Below are positions 53,720 to 64,000 of a stretch of DNA of 64,000 nt, in pieces. Position 1 is the first letter of the stretch. Every line of letters begins with the position of its first letter. The notes below the pieces were generated by a model. That model had not been told where the DNA came from and did no database searches. It worked only from the letters and a program-made list of their open reading frames with translations. Where the stretch lies: positions 81,290,445-81,354,444 of the forward strand of contig NC_092051.1 in assembly GCF_003086295.3 (NCBI RefSeq), given 5' to 3'. Made by a program: the position numbers and the translations under genes. Origin of the DNA: Arachis hypogaea (lineage: Eukaryota; Streptophyta; Magnoliopsida; Fabales; Fabaceae).

Positions 53720-56700
53720 TATAACGACCCAATTTCTGGTACGTCATGATCATACTAGAAATTGAGCGCTACCAACTTGTCTCCCTAATTATTATCTATT
53801 ATTTATTATATGAGCCTGATTCGTTGTTAAAAACGTAGTTATTTTGTGAGGTACATTTTTTTAAAAAGTTGGGATTAACAAATAGAATCATTCATATTCA
53901 ATTCACAAATAATAACAGATAAAACAGTTATAAACAACCACACATAAATACATCTCAAGTAGTTAACAACATTCAGTGATTCAGCCTTTATTAGAGTATA
54001 TAGTTTTAGTTAGAACACCCCTAGATATAGCTAGATAATAACTATATACATATATATACATACAACATCCCAAGCCCTGACCTATTCAAGAAGTCCCTAA
54101 GCTGGCGCCCAGGCTAGCCTAGACTCTATACTCACCTAGTCCCTCTAAACTACTAAAGCGAGGGAAAGTACGTTCTAGGTCTTCAAAACTCAAGTCAGGT
54201 GGATCGTCATCAAAAGGTGGAAGGTCGTCTACTAATCCTCTGCATGATCATATGTCATCAAAGAGCATCTCTCAAGTACTTCATCGAGTGGCCACATAAC
54301 AGCAACATCGTACGGAGCACTTAGGTTAAAGTTTGTAGATAAGCAGGGTGCAGACGTTTGCTGGCCTCAAAGTATATACATATAAACAAGTAATGGAGTT
54401 AACTCTAGACTCAGAAGACTACCTAGAGCGGAATCCTCTTTGTAGAACAGTCATCAGCAAACTATGGAAGGGTACTCATGCTTCCATCTAAAGGGGGAAG
54501 GGAGAGAAAAGGGGTAAAAACTGGGGAGTTCTTAGTAGGGCCGGGGTTATTAGTTACGTTCATTAATCCTGTATTGTTTAGCAGATAAATAGCAGAATAA
54601 CGAGAAGCAGTAGACAGAAGAAACAGGTAAATAGAGAAAACAAAAAGCAAAACACAAATAAAAGAATACAAGAAAACAAAACACAGACACAGAAAATAGA
54701 ATGAAAACAAAGAAGGCATACATTTAAACAACAATCAAAACAGAGGAAATGCGCAACCAAATATGATGCATGTCTAGCCCTAGTGCAGGTAATGAGCTCA
54801 TCTGTCGGTTATATACCCGCTCGCGATGTTACCCAGCAACCTCTGTCTGGATAAGGCTTTCCTGTTAGCAATATCCACTGCAAGCAACCTTCCGCTCCTG
54901 ACGTTACCCAGCAACCTCTGTCTGGATAAGGCTTTCCTGTTGGCAATATCCACTGCAAGCAACCTTTGTCTTGCAGGGTATCCACTATAAGCAACCTTTG
55001 TCTTGCAGGGCGGCACTTATTAGCCGGTATACGACCAACAGACTCACTGTAAGTAACTTCTGTCTTACAGGAGCAACAACATACTCATTGTAAGCAACCT
55101 CTGTCTTACAGGAGCAACAACATACTCACTGTAAACAACCTCTGTCTTACAGGAGCAACAACACACTCACTATAAGCAACCTCTGTCTTACAGTAAAGCA
55201 TTACAGCAAGGTATCCCAGGAAAGCGTTCTCAGTGGTCATACCACCATCTATCTGACTGCCTCTCTGCAGCAGATTCTTACATAATCATTCTCATTATCA
55301 TCATTCATTAACATTCTCATTATTCATCATCACTTTCACATTCTTATGCAGTACCTCTTTCTTTCTCTGTTCAATCATGCTATACAAACTCTACAGCTTT
55401 TACTTTTACAACATCTTTACTCAAACCATTTCTCTTTATCAGATTACTCTTTTCTCTGTATCCCTTTATTCTTCTCTGATTACTCTGTTCTCTGTGTTTC
55501 TTTACTCTGCTTTGATTTTTCTGCTTAACGTATGTATTTAAAGCTTATGTAAATTTCGGTATGAATAGTTAGTTTGTTCCAAGTATAGGTTCGTTAAGTC
55601 TATACTGAAACAGTTTAACTTTTTATATTATACCTAACCCTAGTCGCAACTCAAGGAATAACTATGTTGCCCTAGTTCGTTCACTAATCTCTGTCTGTTT
55701 TTCTATCATTAGAAGTTTACAGACTTTTCCTTGATTTTTATCTTTTCTTTAACTTCTTATCTTTCCTTTATCTTTGCCTCTCTAATATGTTCTTATCACT
55801 CTCTAAGTGTTTTATGAAGGTAATTATGAGATTCTGCGCTTAAAGTTGTCTTTCTAAGGCTTTTACAGAAAACTGCCTTTTTTCGCATTATTTTATTATT
55901 TTTATTAAAATATTATTTTTAATTAAATATTATTATTTAATATTTTATTATTATTTATTATTTTATCATTAAATTTTCGAAAATTACCTTGCCTTTACCT
56001 TTTCACTTTCAAAATTAACTTTTTACCCTGGTAACTTTTAATATTTCTACTTTAACCACCCTAACTTTCAGAAATTACTAAATAACCCCTTAAACACCAA
56101 AATTTTTACTTCCTTGCCCTTTTATGGATCAAAAAGGTGTTCTTCATTGTTCTTCACCACACTCAAAGTGTTCTTCGTGTTCTTCGTAAATTCTTCAGAT
56201 TCTTTCTCTATTTTTACCCGTTTTTCAATCTTTTCAGCAACCGATTTTTACCAAAATTCAAAATAAATTCCCAGCCACTAAAACCCCATCTTTTCTACTT
56301 GTTTTAAACACAAATTGAACCCCAATTTAAGGATTAGGGTTCATTTTTCCAGCTTCACTCAAGAACATGTTTCATAGCTTGAATATCACCATATTTCATC
56401 AAATTTTCACCAAAATTTCAACAAGAATCACTCATATAAATCATCAATTTCAAGCAAAGCCAAACCATATCATAATTACACAACTCAAACACAATCAATC
56501 AAGATTAAATTCGTCAAATCCTACCTGGTTTTGTTGCTCCTAATTCGGTTAGACTTTCAGGTGGTCCTTAAGCACTTTTTCCTCCTAAATCACATCAAGA
56601 ACAACTTTAAATCCAAAAACCCTCAACTAACCAAATCTCACTCAGCATGTTAGGAACTGATTTCTAACCTTAGACTTGCTGTAAATTCACGTTTCTTGGC

Positions 56701-57644
56701 CCTCAAGTCAACTTAAGCATGATTCCTAAAGAAAAAAATCAAGAAAACACATGTTATGCATGGTTTTCCTTGAAAACCAAATTGAAGAGGGAGGGAGACA
56801 GCCATCTCACCTTATTTTCAGCCTTGATATGTTATATGGTTATGTAGAGGAAGAAGAAAGGATCATTTTGGTGAAATCAGAATTTTGATTTGAGTTTTAG
56901 TTCAGAAGAAATCAAGCTTTGAAGATTAAGTGTTCATGAAAGTTTCTCTTTTTTCTCTCTTGTTATTTTCGGCCAAAATGAAGAAATGAGACATCCTTGG
57001 AGTGTCTTGGGGTGTAGGGTGAGTTTTTATTGGTTGGCTTGAAGGTGGATTAAAATAATATTAAAATATCTCAGGTGTATAACTACTAAAACTAGGTGTA
57101 TCGGAACACACGTAAAAATATCTCTAAAAATTCTTTTCTGAGCTACTAGCATAAAAGACACTAGTAACATATTTAATATGAGAATAAAACATGTATAATG
57201 AGACCTTTGCATTGATAAAGTCATCAGAGAGTGCCGGTGCTAAGCTGCACCAGTAAACTGTGAACCCGGTTAAACCGATTTCCTGTTTTTAACTAAAACA
57301 GACCAGGTATCCTTATAATACCATTCAAGAAGATTATAATACTAATATAATAATAATATTATCCTCTTATCTCTCTTCTCTCATGAATCGAGTCCGGTTC
57401 GTCAAACTGAGACTATTTACGAAAAACAGAATCAAAACTCCTAACCGATACGGTTAAAAAACTGGGTTTTTCGTGACTACGTTATCGAGCGTGCCTTAGA
57501 AAAGGTTCTATCTTAAAGATGACATAATGGCAATGAGGATTGAGATACTTGATGATATATCAGAGGTTCTCCCTTTACTGATCTTCCGGAGGATTCCGTG
57601 CCTTCGGAAAAGATCTCGCATACTCGAAAATCAAGGTTGTTACA
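53720..57644. mobile_element. I: solo LTR of 3.9 kb
   Basis: TSD CTTAG (53715-53719, 57645-57649). Termini TATAACGACC...GGTTGTTACA make a near-perfect 10-bp inverted repeat; the first G of the TG end is mutated to A. No PBS, no coding domain and no second LTR, so a solo LTR is the simplest reading. A small DNA transposon is less likely given the 5-bp TSD and TG...CA-type ends. Confidence 0.75.
54826..55200. repeat. Tandem repeats in I
   Basis: Two copies of a roughly 70-bp unit (CAGCAACCTCTGTCTGGATA..., 54834 and 54910), a copy with CTTTGTCTTGCAGGG, then four copies of a roughly 41-bp unit containing GTAAGCAACCTCTGTCTTAC. The sequence GCAACCT(C/T)TGTC is common to both. Confidence 0.85.
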
Positions 57645-58101
57645 CTTAGCTTTCTAATTCCACTTGAATATGGGCTACTGGAGACAGATGGTCAACTTAG
57701 AGCTCTTTGTGGCATTAAGAGTAAGAGGAAGATGGTTAGTGGTTGGAGTTGTCAAGCAAGGTTCAACATGGTTGTGTGCTCAAAGTTTAAATGCAAGGGT
57801 TGTGTAAAGCTCAACTGAATGGGTCTAAGATGTTGTTTAGCCGCTTTAGTGAGAATTCAGATTGCTTGCTACCCGGATGGAACAATATTGCTCAACAAGA
57901 AGACGGGTGCAAAAGCAAGATTTGGGACCCCGGAATTCATTCTGGCAATCAACACTCTTGGGGCCTTGTCTCTTGCTTTAACTTACTTGAAGGATTTCTG
58001 CGCCTTGTTTGGGATCCCGGAGGCCATTGGAATTCCAAACATTGGTGGTGATTTTTGGATGAATACAAGCACAAGCTGCCATGACAAGGAGCTCACCAAA
58101 T

Positions 58102-58158
58102 GTCCAACTTAAGGACTTTAACTAAAAGTGCTAGGTGGAAGACAACCCACTGTGGTAT
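58102..58158 (+). promoter_or_regulatory. Conserved structured box (E copy)
   Basis: GTCC-AACTTAA-GGAC, TTTAACTAAAAGTGCTAGG, TGGAAGACAACCCACTGTGG. It bridges the G and A forms: the TGGaAGaCAACCCA part is close to A's TGGGAGGCAACCCA. Confidence 0.75.
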
Positions 58159-58282
58159 GATTGTTCCATTTTCAATCTTATTTAGTTTTGTTTGTTTTTG
58201 AGTTTTATTTTATTTTATTGAACCTGGAATTATTCATAACATCTGCATCAGCATCTGCATACTGCATTCTACATTTTGCATA

Positions 58283-58845
58283 AAAAAAAGCACGCACGCG
58301 ACGCGGCAGCGTCGCTGATGCGTCCGCGTCACCAGTGCGTTTGGAAGAAAAGAGAATTGAACAGAGAGTCACGCGAGAGCGTGGCTGGAGGTGTGCCTTT
58401 GTCACAAATTGATCCACACGACCGTGTCGCTGACGCATCCGCGTCATGTGGGAAAAATGCCTCCCACGCGTCCGCGTCACCCACGAGAACGCGTGCCCCA
58501 AAATCGATGTAAAAAGGGGTGTATGGCAGAATGTTGGGCTGGAACGTGGCTGGACTCGTGCTGAAAGCACAAGCCCCACCATGCGAACGCGTGCCCCACG
58601 CGTCCGCGTTATTCTCCAAAAATGGCCATCCACGCGATCGCGTCAACCATGCGACCGCGTCACTCTAAAATTTGGCAAAAAGAGTTTCGAAAAGAGAGTT
58701 GCGCGAACGCGAGGCTGCACTCGTGTCAATCGCACAGATCAGGCCACGCGATCGCGTGCCCCACGCGTCCGCGTCACCTGAACTTATCGCACACCACACG
58801 ACCGCGTCGCCCACGCGTACGCGTCGCATGCGGCGCACAAAATAT
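58283..58845 (+). repeat. Palindrome array of E (CACGCGTCCGCGTG and CGCGATCGCG types)
   Basis: About 20 units: ACGCGTCCGCGTC, ACGCGATCGCGTC, GCGAACGCGTGCC and similar, often in pairs. Half-sites ACGCG/CGCGT are as in G but the central bases differ. Confidence 0.85.
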
Positions 58846-59599
58846 CCATATCAGCCAAAATATCTTATCTTTTCTTCCCCAAATCCTAATTTCTTTCTTC
58901 TTCTTTCTTCTTTCTTTCTCTTCTTCTCCCCCTTTACTCTTCTATCCCTTTAATTTAATACATTTATTTGTTCTTTCCTTTTGGTTTCTTTTTCAATTCT
59001 TTTTCATGCATTTTTATGTTGGTGTTGGAGTTTTATTTGGATAGGACCTTATTTTATTTGATCATGTAGCTATTCTGAGGAAAGATTTGACAATTGACAT
59101 TTACTTATGGCTCTCATATACATTTGGATTACATTATTTTCATCCCTATTTTAACTTGCACACCCAATGTATTTGGGATTATCATTCACAATTGTCATCA
59201 TTACACATACTCTTTAATTTGGCACATTTATTACTTGATGCTTGAGCTATGCTTCTCATGCCTATTATTTGCATGTTTTTACCCTCTTGCATCTAATTAT
59301 TTTGAATTGCCCTTTTTGATCTTTATTGTTGTCTTCCTTACATGTTGTAGCTACCATGTAGTTGGGCTATCATCTTTCCTTTGTCATTCCTTATCACTTG
59401 GAATTTCCTCCCTTCCAGTCTGAGTTTTCTATATTTCACACTCTTCCTTTTTCCTCTTCCTTAGGCATGGGTACCAAGAAAGAAAAAGAGAAGGCATTGA
59501 CAAGACACCGGCACGGAGAGGAACCAAGAGACCTCCAGCTGAGGCGCCTCTATCTACAAGCGTCAGTTGTAGCAACCCGTCCACTTGTACATCTCAGCA
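58846..59599 (+). other. E 3' region with small basic ORF
   Basis: T-rich DNA, then a pyrimidine tract ending TTCCTTAG at 59464 directly before an ATG (59466) that opens 53 codons (MGTKKEKEKALTRHRHGEEP...) ending in the internal hairpin. The acceptor-like tract and position match G (17249-17251), but the peptides are not alike. Confidence 0.4.
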
Positions 59600-59636
59600 T
59601 GCACCGAGGACGGTACAATCTTTAAGTGTGGGGAGG
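59600..59636 (+). promoter_or_regulatory. Internal hairpin plus PPT-like motif of E
   Basis: Stem TGCACCG-AGGA-CGGTACA (one mismatch), then ATCTTTAAGTGTGGGGAGG and TTGATA, the same six bases that follow the terminal tract at the LTR. Confidence 0.8.
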
Positions 59637-61020
59637 TTGATATCAATCTCCATCGGTTAGTTACTCTTCTATCTCAACACCAATTGTTTATTTTCCTTGT
59701 TAGTTGTTGCATTTTCATGTTTGATTGCATATTTGTTTGATTTTGTGCATATTTTACCACTTGGTTGAAGTAATATTTTCTTTTTCAAGAAATTTTTATA
59801 GTATTTCACTAATTTAAATTGAAAAATTTGTGTTAAAACTTGTTTGAAGTTGTATTTGGAACATAGTTTAAAAAGCTAAGAACACACAACCTGTGAGATT
59901 TTGAGCTTATTTATATGGTTACATTATTTAACCATAAATTTTTATTCTTGTGTGTTTTCTTCTCTATGATTGCAATTTTTGCTTTGTTCCATTCTATATG
60001 TCCAATATTTAGTGTATTTACATGCTTGCATATGATTGAGGCCATTACTTGTTTAGCTCACTTATCCCAAATAAGCCTACCCTTTAAATCATCCTTGTCA
60101 GCCAGTTTGAACCTTATAAACCCCCATTTATTCTATATTTTACCACATTACTAGCCTTAAGCAGAAAAACAATTAAATATCCCAATTGAATCTTTGGTTA
60201 GCTTAAGATAGGGAGTGGGGAAACTGTGGGAACATGGGTTAATAAGGGAATGTGTTATGTTTTTACTTTGATAAAATATTGGGAATTCGGGTACCTACTC
60301 ATGTGAGACTAGAAAAATCAAAAATCCATGTGCATTGATAAGTTATGTTTATTTTTCTATTTAAAAAAAATATTCAATAAATAAGTAAATAAATAAGGGG
60401 ACAAAATTACCCCAATGTTAAGTTAATGAAAAATCAATGCATATGTGATAAAATTAAAGAAAAGTTGATACATGAGTATGTGATGCAAAAGTGGGAATTT
60501 TGGGTAGCTAGGAATGATTCTAGAGTTATATAGAGTGTATGTATGTTAGGTGAGAGCTTGGTTAGTCAAATATTCAATTTATAGCTCACTTAGCCGTATA
60601 TATACCTTTACCCTTACCTTAGCCCCATTACAACCTTGAAAAAGACCTCATGATGTTTGCATTGGTACATTAAATAATGTTGATTGGTTAGGTGAAGAAC
60701 AAAGTTTAGAAAGCATGATTAAGAGAAGAGTAGAGTGATTACCCTATACACTTGAGAGACTAGAGTGCATATACATTATCAATGAGAGTTCAGTGCTTAA
60801 TTCTATGTTCCCTGCTTTCATGAGCTATCTTCTTACAAGTTTACCTGTCTTTTATTGTGTAATTTGAATTAGTGGAATTTGATTCATATTTGTCTTGGAG
60901 GACTTATTTACTTTTAACCAAGTAGGTAGAAATATTTTGCATGTAGTTGCATTCACATAGATAGGTTGCATTGCATACTCTCTATCATTCCTCTTCACTC
61001 CTTTATAGCTTCTCTTGAGC
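59637..61020 (+). other. E 3' untranslated region, no gene
   Basis: AT-rich, co-linear with 17577-18948 of G. No conserved ORF. Confidence 0.65.
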
Positions 61021-61059
61021 TTAGCATGAGGACATGCTAATGTTTAAGTGTGGGGAGGT
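61021..61059 (+). promoter_or_regulatory. Terminal hairpin and polypurine tract of E
   Basis: Perfect 8-bp stem TTAGCATG-AGGA-CATGCTAA, then TGTTTAAGTGTGGGGAGGT and the LTR start TGATAAACC. GTGTGGGGAGG is a plausible polypurine tract. Confidence 0.85.
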
Positions 61060-62440
61060 TGATAAACCACTATTTTATGGTTTATCTTGTGCTCAATTGA
61101 GTGGATTTTATCAATCTTTCATACACTTATTCATTCAAAATGCATGGTTTTACATCTTCCTTCCTGATTTTGTGCTATGATTGAAAACATGCTTCTTTGG
61201 GCCTTATATTTGCTAATATTAAACCTCTCTTATTACCATTAGATGCCTTGATATGTGTGTTAAGTGATTTCAGAGTTTATAGGGCAGGAATGGCTTAGAG
61301 GATGGAAAGGAAGCATGCAAAAGTGGAAGGAATACAAGAAGTTGAAGGAACTGCAAAGCTGTCAGCCTGACCCTCTCGCACTAAAACGGTCAAAACCCTG
61401 ACGCTAGGCGACGCGAATGCGCGCTCCACGCGGACGCGTTGCAGTGACGAAAATCAGTGTGGCAGATTTCTTCTCCAGCAATTTCTGGGCTGTTTTCGAC
61501 CCAGTTTTCGGCCCAGAAAACACAGATTAGAGGCTATAAAGTGGTGGAATCCATTCATTCATGATCATCAGCTCATGATTCAAAATTTTAGGTTTTTAGA
61601 TGTAGTTTTTAGAGAGAGAGGTTCTCTCCTCTCTCTTAGGATTTAGGATTAGGATTCCTCTTAAAGGATTTAGGATTCTTTATTATTTCAACTTATAATT
61701 TCTTCTGAGTTCCAGGTTCAATATTCCTTTAATTTAACTTCTATTCTACTTTTATTTGTTCTAGCTTACTAGTTTATTCTATTTTTCTTGTTGATTCTCT
61801 TTTTAGCCAAATTGGTTTATGAACTCTTCATGTTAGATTATAATTTCTATTTAATGCAATTTGAGGTATTTCAGATTTATGATTCTTATTTAGTTTTGTT
61901 TTATATTCTTGGCTTTAATTGATTAAATGGAGGCTCTTGAGTTATTAAACTTATCGTGATTGTTAATTAATTCCTCTAATTGACTAGAATTTCACTAACT
62001 CTAGTCTTTCCTTAGAAGTTGGCTAGGACTTGGGAATCTAACTAATTAGTCCACTTGACTTTCCCATGCTTTTGTAAAGGTTAACTAAGTGGGGTTGAAC
62101 TCAATTCTCATAAGAGTAACTAGGATAGGACTTCCGAATTTTCATACCTTGCCAAGAGATTTTATTATTATTAATTTATTTTACTTGTCATTTAAATTAC
62201 TTGTTCGTTACTTTCAAAACACCCAATTTACAAGACTCAACCAATAATAAGAGCACCTCCCTGCAATTCCTTGAGAAGACGACCCGAGGTTAAATACTTC
62301 GGTTATCAATTTCAAAGGGATTTGTTACTTGTAAGAACCAAAACTTTTGTAAGAAAGGAATTCTTGTCGGTCTAGAAGCTATACTTACAACGGGAATTTA
62401 TTTGCAAAAATTCTAGATCGCGCGAGAGTTTCTCTCTTCA
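61060..62440 (+). repeat. 3' LTR of E
   Basis: 1381 bp, shorter than the 5' LTR mainly because the roughly 90-bp upstream block is absent at about 61390-61402. Confidence 0.93.
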
Positions 62441-63626
62441 CGGACGCACACGTGTGCGTCCGCATAGGTTCCAACACGTGATTTCATTATTGATGCACGT
62501 GTTTCGCAATTTCTGGGGCCCATGGCTCATTTTTGGAAGGCTGAAATGCTATCTTGGAGTGCTATATAAAGGAGACTTCAACACTTATCAAAGGGGGGGA
62601 AAGCATTAGAGTAATTTTTACATAGTTTTTATAGTAATTAGGAGTAGGAGTAGTGTAGAGTAGAAAGCTCTCTTAGGGTTTATCAATTTTCATTGTAGTA
62701 TTTTATAGCAAGCTTTGATTTTGATTTTACTTCTTCAATTGTAAGTACTCTCAATTTCCTCTTTAATTCAAGCACTTTTACTTTCAATTTCTCTTAGTTC
62801 AAGTTACCTTGTTCATATTGCAATTTTGTGTCTCTTGAAGTTTTGATTAATGAATTTTACATTTCATGCTTCCTTTATGTTTGATTGCTTGTTTATGTTT
62901 GGTTTTGTTGATAGTTGGTTGTAGTTTTACATTTTACTTTGCAAATCTCCATGTTTTACTTTTATGCACACAAGGTGTTTGTGAAAATGCCAACTCTAGA
63001 TTTTGAGTAGATTTTTCCACCTTGGCTTGTGGTTTGAGTCCCTAGGATACTAGAGTCATAATGTCCGACATTTAGTGGTAATTCTTGGGTAGTTAGTTGG
63101 CTCTTGTTTCCATCGACGCTAACCTTTTATCAATTAGTTTGGTAAGTTGGTTAGGACTTATGGATTAAGGTCAATTATGCTTGCTAGACTTACTCCTCGA
63201 TGGTTGGGGTTGACTAGGCGAGATTGACTCATCATAATTATCATAGTTGTGGTTATGGCAATGATAGGATTCCTTGGATCCTCATTCCCAAGTCAAGGCT
63301 CTTTATTGCATTTTCACTAGTTTTAACCTCACTTTCTCTTTACTTGCATTAATTACAATTTTTCTCATTGCTTAGTTCTTTTAATCTTTTGTTCTTTGAT
63401 TTCAAAACCCCCCTTTTTGTTCCCTTCACAACCGAAAGAAGTAACATTTCATTTGTAGTCCTAGGGAGAATGACTTGAGGTTTCATTAATTCTGGGTTAT
63501 TTTAATTTGAATTTAAAACATTTGATTAGGTGAATTCATTGTTGGTTTGGACTATGCTACCAACGAAGTGATGCTTGTCTTTGATGATCGATTCTGAACC
63601 ATACAAGAATTCATCCCCCCGTGTCA
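62441..63626 (+). repeat. F 5' LTR, second part
   Basis: Starts with the TSD inside a perfect 22-bp dyad (62441-62462, centre ACACGTGT). TATA-like TATATAAA at 62563-62570. U5 hairpin remnant near 63475-63505. Ends CCGTGTCA. Confidence 0.85.
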
Positions 63627-63630
63627 AATT

Positions 63631-63648
63631 TGGCACCATTGCCGGGGA
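63631..63648 (+). other. Primer-binding site of F (tRNA-Asp)
   Basis: TGGCACCATTGCCGGGGA, two deamination-type changes from the tRNA-Asp complement. Confidence 0.9.
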
Positions 63649-63759
63649 CTTGCAAACGGTGTTATATCTTTTGGTTGTTGTGAATATGTTAGTAGTGTAA
63701 ATAGCTCTTTTTGGTTGTTTGTTTATTTTTGTTAGTAGGATTTTGTTTATATTTTCTTA

Positions 63760-64000
63760 ATGAATTTTTCTCACCATTGCCACTATGCACCCCAATGGAA
63801 CCCAAACACTTACCCTTATAGTCACCAATCTTACACACTACCCCCTCACTACATGCAAAACCCTTACCCTCATGAGTTTGATTGTCAACCTTCATCGCCT
63901 TAATCCTCATCTTCGTATACGGATCAAGCCATACAAAAAGTATTTTTTAATCTCATTCAAGAACAATAAGATTTTTGGAAGAAGCAAGAGCAAGTCATGT
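63760..64000 (+). pseudogene. F ORF start, Pro/Tyr-rich, incomplete
   Basis: ATG at 63760 (MNFSHHCHYAPQWNPNTYPY). TAA stops at 63901 and 63967 interrupt an otherwise open frame that continues past the window edge (Q/K-rich, FFNLIQEQ, WKKQEQV). It resembles the N-terminus of the E and G ORFs in position and composition. Confidence 0.65.

Larger units (their letters stand above)
52558..58084 (+). pseudogene. E ORF: relative of the G ORF, split by solo LTR I
   Basis: ATG at 52558 (MSSHPHRFEFGPNAV). Open for 322 codons to 53526: Pro/Tyr-rich N-terminal half (YEPNEPYIEPPPFQ, QAPFHHSPPYDPNP), helix (GVLELAIALTELVHKLASQH), acidic VEDLGDAEPPWE. A frameshift near 53460 moves the acidic region (EERYQEEEVDIEETCKEVE) to another frame. 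I interrupts at 53720-57644. The C-terminal domain follows (57650-58084: LEYGLLETDGQLRALCG, MVSGW, SENSDCLLPGW, KIWDPG, SKHWW) with further frame breaks. Co-linear with the G ORF over its whole length. Confidence 0.8.
50734..62440 (+). mobile_element. E: non-autonomous Ty3/gypsy element with unknown ORF
   Basis: TSD CGGAC (50729-50733, 62441-62445). LTRs 50734-52208 and 61060-62440, PBS 52212-52229, ORF 52558-58084 split by I, conserved box, palindrome array, internal and terminal hairpin/PPT. About 52 LTR substitutions (3.8 percent). No protease, RT or integrase. Same architecture as G, different LTR and palindrome sequence. Confidence 0.93.
50297..64000 (+). mobile_element. F: non-autonomous Ty3/gypsy element, runs off the window
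   Basis: 5' LTR 50297-50733 and 62446-63626, split by E. PBS 63631-63648, leader, then a Pro/Tyr-rich ORF start at 63760. It is inserted in C's 5' LTR; the left flank is TCGTC. The 3' end is outside the window. Confidence 0.85.

Noticed and set aside
53720..57644. DNA transposon with 10-bp terminal inverted repeats
   Set aside because: 5-bp TSD and TG...CA-type ends fit an LTR better; no transposase remains. Kept as an alternative only.
58205..58781. Arg-rich ORFs in the E palindrome array
   Set aside because: Same artefact: CG-rich repeats open several frames at once.
63689..63910. 73-codon minus-strand ORF
   Set aside because: Shadow of the F leader and Pro/Tyr-rich ORF on the plus strand.

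Overview
This window looks like plant nuclear heterochromatin. I find no host gene: almost every base belongs to nested LTR retrotransposons of the Athila/Tat side of Ty3/gypsy. Evidence: LTRs with TG...CA ends, primer-binding sites complementary to the 3' end of plant tRNA-Asp (TGGCGCCGTTGCCGGGGA), gag/protease/RT/RNase H/integrase remains with Athila-type motifs (DLG protease, FMDD reverse transcriptase), 5-bp target-site duplications (TSDs), and one piece of plastid DNA. My best guess is a legume, most likely peanut (Arachis), because LTRs loaded with the palindrome TGGCGTT-N-AACGCCA are typical of Arachis clones. That is recollection, not a search.

Layout, with my own labels. Gi (1-12501, minus) is a 5'-truncated non-autonomous element. 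It is split by A (1469-11392, minus, TSD CACAT), a young Athila-type gag-protease element. G (12502-20469, plus) is a copy of the Gi family joined head to head with it. C (20470 to 50296, minus) is an old host element that has been split three ways: by B (21870-32414, TSD AACTC) in the protease gene, by D (35009-50098, TSD CAACC) between PBS and gag, and by F (from 50297) in its 5' LTR. B carries an H-type solo LTR (28193-31723), which itself contains a plastid atpH-region fragment. D keeps the only long gag-protease-RT-RNase H frame (43195-47193, two nonsense codons) and is split by D2 (37589-42311, TSD GACAT). F (plus, runs off the right edge) is split in its LTR by E (50734-62440, TSD CGGAC). 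E's ORF is split by a 3.9-kb solo LTR, I (53720-57644, TSD CTTAG). LTR divergence counted by eye agrees with the nesting: A about 0.6 percent, D about 3.5 percent, E about 3.8 percent.

All coding regions are damaged. B and D together show an autonomous Athila layout: gag, protease, RT, RNase H, integrase, then a post-pol ORF of the 'putative plant transposon protein' type. A, C, E, F and G look non-autonomous. G and E share a conserved ORF that I do not recognise.

The most interesting signal is non-coding and shared between families with otherwise different sequences: (1) a hairpin, usually with an AGGA or GGGA loop and with covarying stems, followed by a TTTAAGTKTGGKG polypurine-tract-like motif, present both at the 3' LTR and again 1.4-2.9 kb upstream; (2) arrays of GC-rich palindromes whose outer bases differ by family but which share half-sites GCGT/ACGC, found in both LTR and internal DNA; (3) a conserved structured box just after the last coding exon; (4) a roughly 95-bp upstream block placed before the palindrome array in two different families; (5) a U5 hairpin. 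Two tRNA-Cys fragments fused into the post-pol ORF and an insertion whose end lies 74 bp beyond the LTR are further oddities.
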